From the NCBI GenBank assembly GCA_018679695.1, contig JAHHKH010000153.1:1-8122 (forward strand): a stretch of DNA of 8,122 bases, written 5' to 3'. Shown here in pieces: positions 1 to 6,467 of the stretch; within the stretch, counting starts at the first letter, position 1, and each line of letters starts with the position of its first letter. Position numbers and translations under genes: made by a program. Source of the DNA: Maribacter sp. (GTDB lineage: Bacteria > Bacteroidota > Bacteroidia > Flavobacteriales > Flavobacteriaceae). Below the pieces are notes generated by a model that was not told the origin of the DNA, searched no databases, and saw only the letters and a list, made by a program, of their open reading frames with translations.

Positions 1-602
1 TCTATATGGTGCTCTAAAATATGTTCGTTGATCATATTGGATTCCCCTTGAGGTAAAACTCCATTCCAAAAACTTTCCTCCCTTACCAAAAATGTCACTG
101 GGATATCCCTACTACGAAGCATTTCTGCCAATTCAATGCCAATGAGTCCACCACCCACGATTACTGCACGCTTACAGATCTTATTGTCCGGAGCATATTT
201 TTCAACGCCATCCAGATCCTGTTTGGAATATAACCCTTGTACACATTCTAAATCCTGCCCAGGCCACCCAAATTTATTCGGTTTAGAACCTGTGGCAATG
301 ATCAATTTATCATAAGATATGTCTGGCCCCTCGTGCAAATGGAGTTTTTTATCTTCGTGGTCTATTTTTTTCACAAACCCCTGAACCAGTTCTATTTTGT
401 TTTTTTTCCAAAACCAATTCTCGTAAGGTTGTGTATGCTCGAACTTCATATGTCCCATATAGACATACATCAGGGCTGTTCGGGAAAAAAAGTAGGTTGT
501 CTCCGCAGAAATGATGGTAATTCTTTTATCAGAAAGTTTACGAATATGTCTGGCAGCAGTTACTCCAGAAATACCATTCCCAATGACAACAATGTGTTCC
601 AT
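1..602 (-). CDS. FAD/NAD(P)-dependent oxidoreductase, N-terminal 200 residues (runs off the left edge)
   Basis: Translating the minus strand from the ATG at 602-600 gives 200 codons without a stop before the window edge. Residues 4-20 (VVIGNGISGVTAARHI) form the first dinucleotide-binding Rossmann motif, for FAD. LIIATGSKP (about 100-108) is the conserved ATG motif of two-dinucleotide-binding flavoproteins. VIVGGGLIGIELAE (147-160) is the second GxGxxG fold, for NAD(P)H. No CxxxxC redox pair appears near residues 40-45, so this is not a disulfide reductase of the glutathione/lipoamide type. It is more like the rubredoxin-reductase, nitrite-reductase or NADH-dehydrogenase branch. The protein has no signal peptide and should be cytoplasmic. 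The electron acceptor cannot be told from this part. It diverges from the DUF547 gene across about 160 bases. The C-terminal half is outside the window. Confidence 0.9.
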   Translation of the reverse strand, partial: MEHIVVIGNGISGVTAARHIRKLSDKRITIISAETTYFFSRTALMYVYMGHMKFEHTQPYENWFWKKNKIELVQGFVKKIDHEDKKLHLHEGPDISYDKLIIATGSKPNKFGWPGQDLECVQGLYSKQDLDGVEKYAPDNKICKRAVIVGGGLIGIELAEMLRSRDIPVTFLVREESFWNGVLPQGESNMINEHILEHHI

Positions 603-638
603 ATGATTTTAGTTGATAATCTAGACTTATGTCGCAAC

Positions 639-667
639 TAAATATAGGAACTTAATTTCATGATCAA
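639..667 (-). promoter_or_regulatory. possible Bacteroidota sigma-ABfr-type promoter for the oxidoreductase
   Basis: Read on the minus strand, TTG (complement of 665-667) is followed after 18 bases by TATATTTA (complement of 639-646). This resembles the Bacteroidota -33 TTG / -7 TAnnTTTG pair, with A in place of the last G. It lies about 37 bases upstream of the oxidoreductase ATG. The match is imperfect and AT-rich spacers give chance hits, so the call is tentative. Confidence 0.3.
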
Positions 668-764
668 TTTATTCTGCCATAATTTTTGTCCTGTTTGGAA
701 AATAGGATCAAGTGTAAGATTTATTAATTGATATCGACATACCTTGCGTTTAAGGCTTAAATCA

Positions 765-1490
765 ATGAAAATGCTAAAGAACATATTGGCGGGATTTTTT
801 TGTTTGGTCACAATACTAACTGTTAATTCACAAAATGGGACAGAATTTATTGGCCAGGCAGATGTTTTTTTTAAGACCTATGTTAAAGAAGGTAAGGTCG
901 ATTATAAATCCATCGTCAAGAATCCGACATCCTTGCATGCACTATTGGAATTTGCAAAGCGTGTCAAGGTTTCAGAGGATAATATGGCGGAATACCAAAG
1001 TTTTTGGATAAATGGCTATAACTTGTTGGTCATTAAAAGCATTGTAGAGAACTACCCTATAAAATCCCCTTTGGATAAAGCTGGTTTTTTCGACGTGGAC
1101 GAACACGACATTGGTGGAATACATATTACGCTAAATGATATAGAGCATAAGATGTTGCGGGCTAAATTTCCTAAGGAACCACGATTTCATTTTGTATTGG
1201 TATGTGCAGGTTTGGGCTGTCCTCCAATCATTAATAAAGCCTATTTTCCAAAAACCTTGGATGCACAAATGGAGGAACAAACTTCAATTGCATTAAATAA
1301 TCCAGAGTTTATTCAAGTAAGCAAAAATAAGGTTAGGATTTCCCAGATTTTCGAATGGTATAAAGGCGATTTCACACAAGATGGAAATAATTTGACCGAT
1401 TTTATAAATCAATACAGGACCGAAAAATTACCAGATAAGGTGAAGATTTCATTTTACGAGTACAACTGGTCACTGAATGAATTTAAATAG
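765..1490 (+). CDS. secreted DUF547-domain protein
   Basis: A 241-residue protein if started at ATG 765. The frame stays open upstream to a TTG at 744, but the ATG puts Lys residues just before a hydrophobic core (about 6-20) ending in VNSQ, a good Bacteroidota signal peptide, so I prefer it. The body matches the DUF547 family: FWINGYNLLVI (about 80-90), then HFVLVCAGLGCPPI (142-155) with Cys147 and Cys152, IFEWYKGDF (195-203), and a terminal YEYNWSLN. The biochemical function of DUF547 is not established. The conserved His/Cys suggests an enzyme, but that is inference. The predicted location is the periplasm or outer surface. It is the first gene of a plus-strand run. The next gene follows after 28 bases, or overlaps it if the earliest ATG of that gene is used. 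The neighbouring flavin oxidoreductase and glycosyltransferase may belong to the same functional locus. Confidence 0.85.
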   Translation: MKMLKNILAGFFCLVTILTVNSQNGTEFIGQADVFFKTYVKEGKVDYKSIVKNPTSLHALLEFAKRVKVSEDNMAEYQSFWINGYNLLVIKSIVENYPIKSPLDKAGFFDVDEHDIGGIHITLNDIEHKMLRAKFPKEPRFHFVLVCAGLGCPPIINKAYFPKTLDAQMEEQTSIALNNPEFIQVSKNKVRISQIFEWYKGDFTQDGNNLTDFINQYRTEKLPDKVKISFYEYNWSLNEFK

Positions 1491-1518
1491 GAACAAACAA
1501 AAAATAGAGATGCAAGTA

Positions 1519-2394
1519 ATGAATAAGCTTTTGGCTTTATTAATGATGTTGTTGGTATCCTATGTAGGATTTTCCCAGGATGATTTGGAGGATGAGCCAC
1601 AAAAAAGTAATATCCAGCAGTATACACCTTCTAAATTGGTAGGCAATGGGCAGTGGGATTTAAAGTGGTTCAATAATCTCTATACCGAAACCAAGAGTAC
1701 ATTTGAGGAAGGTCGCATTCCACGTTCAACGTTTTTTACGTCAACATTAGAGGTTTATACGGGAGTTGGTGAGAACAAAAGATGGAATATTGGGGCCATT
1801 CTAGAGATGCGAAGTAATGTGATAAATGACAGGGATGCCTTGGATGTTTTTAAGTTTGATGGAGTGGAAGGTACTGCGCGCTCCGGGATTACATCGATTG
1901 CTCCTTCGGTCAAGTTTGTTCCTTTTCCTTCAGAAAGTAGCTTTTCGATTCAAAGTTCTTTTTTCATCCCTTTGGTAGATAATGAAACGGAGAATGGGGT
2001 GTTCCTAGATCAAAAGGGATATACATGGCAGAATCGGTTTTTCTATGACTATACCTTCCCTGGGGATAAATGGCAATTATTTTCGGAGTTGAATTCAGAA
2101 TTGCATTTTGGCAAAGCCGGTGAAAGTTTTGCCAATAATAGTATTATACTAGCCCCTGGATTATTCTTAAGTTATTTTCCTAGTTCAAAGTTTACGATCT
2201 TGGGCTTGATCCAACACTCCCAACGCCTTGATATGGGGAACAATTTCACCCAGAATTATACAGCGATGGGTGGGGGCACTAAATATCAATTAACGAACGC
2301 CTTGAACATTGAACTCCTATACACCAACTTTTTAACCGGAAGTAACACCGGTTTGGGCCAAACTTTTAATTTAGGGTTACGTGCCATTTTCTAG
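1519..2394 (+). CDS. putative outer-membrane beta-barrel protein of unknown function
   Basis: A 291-residue product if started at ATG 1519, where MNKLLALLMMLLVSYVGFSQ is a textbook signal peptide. In-frame ATGs at 1477 and 1510 would only add a charged, non-signal extension and the first would overlap the DUF547 stop. After an acidic stretch (DDLEDEP), the mature protein is a series of alternating aromatic/polar segments separated by Gly/Asn/Asp turns, typical of antiparallel membrane strands, e.g. FSIQSSFFIPLVDN, TWQNRFFYDYTF, WQLFSELNSELHFG and NIELLYTNFL. It ends in LGLRAIF, a terminal strand with a C-terminal Phe that fits the BAM recognition signal. I do not recognise the family. It could be a small transporter or porin-like barrel of the kind annotated simply as 'transporter' in flavobacteria. 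No plug domain or TonB box is seen, so it is not a TonB receptor. Confidence 0.75.
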   Translation: MNKLLALLMMLLVSYVGFSQDDLEDEPQKSNIQQYTPSKLVGNGQWDLKWFNNLYTETKSTFEEGRIPRSTFFTSTLEVYTGVGENKRWNIGAILEMRSNVINDRDALDVFKFDGVEGTARSGITSIAPSVKFVPFPSESSFSIQSSFFIPLVDNETENGVFLDQKGYTWQNRFFYDYTFPGDKWQLFSELNSELHFGKAGESFANNSIILAPGLFLSYFPSSKFTILGLIQHSQRLDMGNNFTQNYTAMGGGTKYQLTNALNIELLYTNFLTGSNTGLGQTFNLGLRAIF

Positions 2395-2441
2395 GGAATA
2401 ATTTTAAATAGTGTATTTTTAGAATCTTATATTGCTAATGG

Positions 2442-3443
2442 ATGAGGACGTTAGGCCTATTAATATTGTGTTTGCTGCAATTTTCCTGCGCCAGCCAGAA
2501 ATATCAAAAAATCAATGGCGTGAGCTTTGTAGCCTCCCGTGAGAAAGTAGGGCAGCATCATGTTGAGGAAATTCTTAACATCCATGCCAACCATGCGGCG
2601 GTTATGCCTTTTGGTTTTATTCGAGAAATCAATTCCCCTGATATCATATTCGATACAGAACGACAATGGTTTGGTGAAACCAAAAGTGGTGCCAAACAGT
2701 ATATTGAAATGCTTCATAAAAACGATGTTAAGGTCATGTTGAAACCCCAAATCTGGATTTGGCGCGGGGAGTTTACCGGAACATTGAAAATGGATACTGA
2801 GAGCGATTGGAAGGCCTTGGAAGTTTCATATGAAAAATTCATATTGGCCTATGCCGAATTGGCTCAGGAGACCAACACGTCAATTCTATGTATAGGCACT
2901 GAATTAGAGCAGTTTGTAAAGAACAGACCTATTTTCTGGAAAAATATTATAAAAAAAATCAGGACCGTCTATAACGGAAAATTGACCTATGCGGCGAATT
3001 GGGATGAGTATCCGCGGACAACTTTCTGGGAAGACCTGGATTTTATAGGTATAGATGCCTACTTTCCGTTATCGGACAAACGTACGCCTTCCGTTGCCGA
3101 ATTGAAGAATGGTTGGAAGAAACATAAAGACAGGATGATCGCACTCTCCATGGAAAAAGATAAGCCGATAATCTTTACCGAATATGGCTACCGAAGTATG
3201 GACTACACAGCCAAAAAACCTTGGCTGGTCGATAGAAATGATGAGAAAGTGAATTTGGAAGGTCAAGTTAACGCCAAGAAAGCGATTTTTGAGGAATTCT
3301 GGAACGAAGATTGGTTTGCTGGTGGTTATGTTTGGAAATGGTTCATTCATCATGACCAAGCAGGGGGAGGTAATGACAATAGGTTTACCCCACAGAACAA
3401 ACCTGCCCAAGAAGTAATCAGGAGTGTATATAAAATGTATTGA
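2442..3443 (+). CDS. GH113-family lipoprotein glycoside hydrolase (probable beta-mannanase)
   Basis: A 333-residue protein with an N-terminal lipoprotein signal (hydrophobic 4-14, lipobox LQFSC, Cys16), so it is likely anchored in the outer membrane. The rest looks like a TIM barrel: NGVSFVAS at the first strand, VMLKPQIWIW (98-107), IGTELEQF (151-158) after strand 4, DFIGIDAYFPL (200-210) after strand 6, FTEYGYRS (245-252) after strand 7, and GGYVWKWF (294-301) after strand 8. In GH113, a clan GH-A family with retaining endo-beta-1,4-mannanases, the acid/base and nucleophile are Glu residues on strands 4 and 7. Glu154 and Glu247 fit these places. The length is usual for the family. Mannan or glucomannan is the expected substrate, but specificity cannot be fixed from motifs. 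There is no SusC/SusD pair beside it. The next lipoprotein gene begins one base after its stop, suggesting translational coupling. Confidence 0.87.
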   Translation: MRTLGLLILCLLQFSCASQKYQKINGVSFVASREKVGQHHVEEILNIHANHAAVMPFGFIREINSPDIIFDTERQWFGETKSGAKQYIEMLHKNDVKVMLKPQIWIWRGEFTGTLKMDTESDWKALEVSYEKFILAYAELAQETNTSILCIGTELEQFVKNRPIFWKNIIKKIRTVYNGKLTYAANWDEYPRTTFWEDLDFIGIDAYFPLSDKRTPSVAELKNGWKKHKDRMIALSMEKDKPIIFTEYGYRSMDYTAKKPWLVDRNDEKVNLEGQVNAKKAIFEEFWNEDWFAGGYVWKWFIHHDQAGGGNDNRFTPQNKPAQEVIRSVYKMY

Positions 3444-3444
3444 A

Positions 3445-4170
3445 ATGCGACGGTTAAGTTCCCTCTTAGTCCTTTTCTTTCTTTTAAGTTGTTCAACTGA
3501 TAAAATCAGCGACCATAATATCCTCGATGCCTATGTAGCATCCAATGAAATTGTACTCGATAATGTAATTGCCTGCGCAGCAAGCAACGAGAAAGATGAT
3601 CGAGTGAGTATTTTTCTATATCAGGGAAGCAGGGCAAATAATATTAATTATTTTGAAACAACGAACGATTTGGTTGACAAAAACGATTTATCAAAGTATA
3701 CCTTAGGCAATTCACAATTGACCAATGTTTTTAATGGATATCTAAAAAAATTTGAAATCGAATCAATTCAGGATAAATGGGTAATTGTCCCATTCGAGGA
3801 GGATGGTAAAACACATTTATCAAATCCAATCCATTTAAAACTACAATCAAAACCAACAGCGTATTTACCGGAAAACATTATGGTTGATGCTACTTCGGGA
3901 ATGTCGGTATTTTCAAGGCAGGATGGACAGTATGGTGACACTAGGATTTATTTTTAGGTAGTATCCGATTTCCAGGACAATTTGTTGTCGGGCACATCTA
4001 TTTATGATAAAATGTTTGTTTACTGCGAACTGGATAATGTGGTATTGAACATTACAAAGACCGCATCTCCTGTACTATCAAATGAAAATCCATATTCTTT
4101 TACATTAATGGGAGTTAGTGAGGATAACTGGGTCAACCAATTTTCAAGTGTTGAATTTCAAATAAAATAG
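3445..4170 (+). pseudogene. small lipoprotein gene interrupted by an in-frame TAG (3955-3957)
   Basis: The ATG at 3445 follows the glycosidase stop by one base and gives MRRLSSLLVLFFLLSC, a clean lipoprotein signal with Cys16. An earlier in-frame GTG at 3424 would overlap the upstream gene and spoil the signal. The frame runs for 170 codons to TAG 3955-3957. It then continues in exactly the same frame for 70 more codons, beginning VVSDFQDNLL, to TAG 4168-4170. No good start codon opens the downstream part, and its composition matches the upstream part, so the two look like one ~241-codon gene. The interrupted site reads RIYF-stop-VVSDF. TAG is one transition (G to A) from TGG, and Trp fits the aromatic context. 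I do not recognise the family, and no catalytic motif is visible. The truncated 170-residue lipoprotein may still be made. A sequencing error is the main alternative. Confidence 0.7.
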
Positions 4171-4212
4171 GGATTACTTTTTCGGATCGTAACTTCCAAA
4201 ATAACTAAATCC

Positions 4213-4220
4213 TATCTTTG
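4213..4220 (+). promoter_or_regulatory. Bacteroidota -7 promoter box TATCTTTG for the Omp85-amidase operon
   Basis: TATCTTTG is a perfect match to the TAnnTTTG -7 element recognised by the Bacteroidota primary sigma factor. It lies in the 72-base gap after the broken lipoprotein gene, 22 bases before ATG 4243. Transcription would start around 4226-4229 and give a short leader. No clear TTG is found at the expected -33 spacing, so it may be a weak or activator-dependent promoter. Confidence 0.55.
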
Positions 4221-4242
4221 AGCCTATAGAATAATTTCCGTG

Positions 4243-5505
4243 ATGTGTAAGGCATACTTGTCCCTTATTTTTTTATTTCTTTTTCTATTTGGTTTTGGCC
4301 AAACACCCACCGTAGTTGACGTAAAAATTGAGGGAACTAAAAAAATCAAGACATCTTTTGTTCGTAAATTGATCAATACAAAAGCTGGTTCTGCCATAGA
4401 TTCGGTACAATTGAATGAAGATGTAATTCGTCTTAAACGACTTCCCTCAGTATCGAATGCATATTTTCATACTTTCAAATCCAATGAAGATGGTTATGAT
4501 GTAGTCTTTACTATTGAGGAAAACTTTACTTTAATTCCCTTCGCTAATCTGTTCAGTTCTTCCAACGATGATTTTGCTTTCAGGATTGGAGTGCAGGAGT
4601 TTAATTTTTTAGGCAGGAATATGACGCTTGGAGGATTTTATCAATACGACGTTTTCCATTCATACGGACTTAATCTTAGGGCACCTTATCTATTTTCAAA
4701 CAAGTTGGGAATATCTTTAAGTTATAATGATTTTGCCAGTCAAGAACCTGTTTTTTTCAATGATACCACCGCGGATTATAGATATGGGAATAAGGGATTT
4801 GAGGTTTTGGGTCTTTATGAGTTGAACTTCAAGAATAGGATTGAGTTGGGTTTTAGCCTTTTTACTGAGGACTATCAATACCTATTCGGTGCCACCCAAA
4901 GCGATATCCCCCAAACCTTGAACGTTGACAAGCATCTGATTAAGTTTATCTTCAACCACGAGGATATTGATTATCACTATCAGTATTTGAATGGGTTTAA
5001 GAGTGCTTTGAATTTTCAGTATGTGAGGAGTAGCGATGAGAATCTTCCAGATTTCTTAATAGGATTCAACGATTTTGTTTTTTACGAACGGGTGGGCACT
5101 AGGGGCAATTGGGCCAATCGTTTGCGATTGGGGTTGGCCAGTAATATGGAGACCCCATTTGCACCCTTTACAGTTGATAATAATTTGAATATAAGAGGGG
5201 TAGGTAATACCATAGACCGAGGTACGGCAGCAATTGTCCTCAATACGGAGTATAGACATACATTAATAGATAAAAATTGGTTTGTTTTGCAAAGTAACCT
5301 GTTTATAGATGGCGGGTCGTGGCGCAATCCTGGAGGTGACCTCAGTGATTTTGGGGATAATGAAAACCTGAGAATCTATCCTGGATTTGGGCTTCGATTT
5401 ATTCACAAACGAATTTTCAATGCTATTTTTAGGATCGATTATGGCCATGGCATAACAAAAAACCCTTCTCGAGGCATTGTATTTGGAATTGGGCAGTATT
5501 TTTGA
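4243..5505 (+). CDS. minimal Omp85-superfamily outer-membrane protein (one POTRA plus beta-barrel)
   Basis: A 420-residue product from ATG 4243, or one residue longer from the adjacent GTG 4240. MCKAYLSLIFLFLFLFGFGQ is the signal peptide. Residues about 23-93 have the beta-alpha-alpha-beta-beta pattern of a single POTRA domain (VVDVKIEGTKKIKTSFV at its start, DVVFTIEEN at its end). The barrel follows, with EFNFLGRNMTLGGFYQY near its first strands. IRGVGN (317-322) matches the conserved loop-6 (V/I)RGx motif of Omp85 proteins, with Arg318 the key residue. FIDGGSW and YPGFGLRFIHKRIFNAIFRI are typical of the last strands, and the protein ends in GIGQYF. Omp85 proteins insert or secrete proteins across the outer membrane. 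BamA has five POTRAs and TamA three, so this is a small relative and not the housekeeping BamA. Its substrate is unknown. The two downstream amidase-type genes are the obvious candidates for a functional link. Confidence 0.83.
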   Translation: MCKAYLSLIFLFLFLFGFGQTPTVVDVKIEGTKKIKTSFVRKLINTKAGSAIDSVQLNEDVIRLKRLPSVSNAYFHTFKSNEDGYDVVFTIEENFTLIPFANLFSSSNDDFAFRIGVQEFNFLGRNMTLGGFYQYDVFHSYGLNLRAPYLFSNKLGISLSYNDFASQEPVFFNDTTADYRYGNKGFEVLGLYELNFKNRIELGFSLFTEDYQYLFGATQSDIPQTLNVDKHLIKFIFNHEDIDYHYQYLNGFKSALNFQYVRSSDENLPDFLIGFNDFVFYERVGTRGNWANRLRLGLASNMETPFAPFTVDNNLNIRGVGNTIDRGTAAIVLNTEYRHTLIDKNWFVLQSNLFIDGGSWRNPGGDLSDFGDNENLRIYPGFGLRFIHKRIFNAIFRIDYGHGITKNPSRGIVFGIGQYF

Positions 5506-5531
5506 TAAACTTTGTATAAACCCAGATTTTA

Positions 5532-6455
5532 ATGACACTATCCAAGAATTTTTTACTTATCGTATTTGTATTACTCCCTTTGAACAATCTCCTTGCCCAA
5601 GATCCATTGCAAACAGTAGTTGCAAAAAATGGGGATGGTATTTTCTCTTTACTAAGAAATGAAGGCATTGATATCGTAAAATATTACGCCCAATTTCTTG
5701 AGTTGAATGAAGACAAACTCAAAAATGGGAGCCACTTAATAGTTGGGGAAGAATACCTAATTCCTGATGCACCTGATTCATTCAAAAGAAGGGGGACAAA
5801 AGTTTTAATGCCAGATTTTAAGGAAACACCAATATTTGAAGAGGAGTTGGCATCTTTAAAGATCAAGGATAGTACCCTAAAACATGCTGTGTTTTATATT
5901 TTAATGGATAAGGGAAAAGGTGTTTTGGAAGATGTGAAGATATCCAAAGATGGTATTGCAACAAGAATGGCAAGAAAATTGCTTCAAAGTGGTGCAAGGG
6001 TTTACCTTTTGAATAGTAGTTCCAAAGATTCCCTGGAATTAATCGATTTTGTAACTGTAATAAATAAGAAGTTTTTAAAACATACTGGGGACTATCAAAG
6101 ACTGTTAGTTATCAATACCCAAAATATTAGTACAAATTTAAAAACCGATGTCGCAGTATATCATTATGCAGAAAGCCAAGAAGGCAAGAAATTTGCGGAT
6201 AATATTGTAAAGATGTTTGGCAAGAACACCGTAAAACTTCAAACGCTGAATGAGTATTCTGAGGTTTTCGTAGATGATAAAGACATTACTTTTGCCAAAA
6301 ATATTCTACCAACAATTACTTTTATTGATATGGGCTTAAAAAGTACCAACGATAAAAAAACCTTAAAGGTGACGACAAATAGAAAAAATGTTGCCGACCT
6401 TATTACCAGTGGAATTTTGTCAGACTATTCAAATACGGTGTTTGAGGATAATTAG
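5532..6455 (+). CDS. degenerate amidase_3-type paralogue lacking zinc ligands (pseudo-enzyme), with LysM-like domain
   Basis: A 307-residue exported protein (signal peptide ending LNNLLAQ, about 1-23) starting 26 bases after the Omp85 stop. It is clearly a paralogue of the next gene. The LysM-like N-terminal region (27-78) shares 11 of 19 residues in VVAKNGDGIFSLLRNEGID with its partner, and the C-terminal domain aligns across its whole length (e.g. ARKLLQSGARVYLL, DYQRLLV, DVAVYHY, ITFIDMG). At every catalytic place it differs: Lys127 stands for the GHGG His, Val135 for the ligand Glu, Asn195 for the second His, and Asp266 for the catalytic Glu. It also lacks a ~28-residue charged insert found in the partner. 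The frame is open and the fold pattern is kept, so it looks like a retained inactive protein rather than a decayed gene. A role in binding peptidoglycan or regulating the active partner is inference. Confidence 0.8.
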   Translation: MTLSKNFLLIVFVLLPLNNLLAQDPLQTVVAKNGDGIFSLLRNEGIDIVKYYAQFLELNEDKLKNGSHLIVGEEYLIPDAPDSFKRRGTKVLMPDFKETPIFEEELASLKIKDSTLKHAVFYILMDKGKGVLEDVKISKDGIATRMARKLLQSGARVYLLNSSSKDSLELIDFVTVINKKFLKHTGDYQRLLVINTQNISTNLKTDVAVYHYAESQEGKKFADNIVKMFGKNTVKLQTLNEYSEVFVDDKDITFAKNILPTITFIDMGLKSTNDKKTLKVTTNRKNVADLITSGILSDYSNTVFEDN

Positions 6456-6467
6456 AAAAAGTATGCT

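Noticed and set aside
333..641. Open plus-strand frame of 102 codons
   Set aside because: It lies antisense inside the oxidoreductase gene and has no domain or sensible start; it is a shadow of that gene.
740..747. TACCTTGC considered as a -7 box for the DUF547 gene
   Set aside because: It departs from TAnnTTTG, has no TTG at -33 spacing, and would leave a leader of only about 10 bases.
744..764. Upstream TTG as start of the DUF547 gene
   Set aside because: It adds MRLRLKS ahead of a signal peptide that is already complete from ATG 765.
2460..3410. Minus-strand open frames of 96 and 113 codons and a 60-codon plus-strand frame
   Set aside because: All are overlapping shadows of the GH113 gene, which has clear family motifs in its own frame.
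3982..4170. Separate 62-codon gene after the TAG
   Set aside because: It starts only at a TTG, lies in the same frame as the lipoprotein gene, has no signal or promoter, and reads as that gene's continuation.
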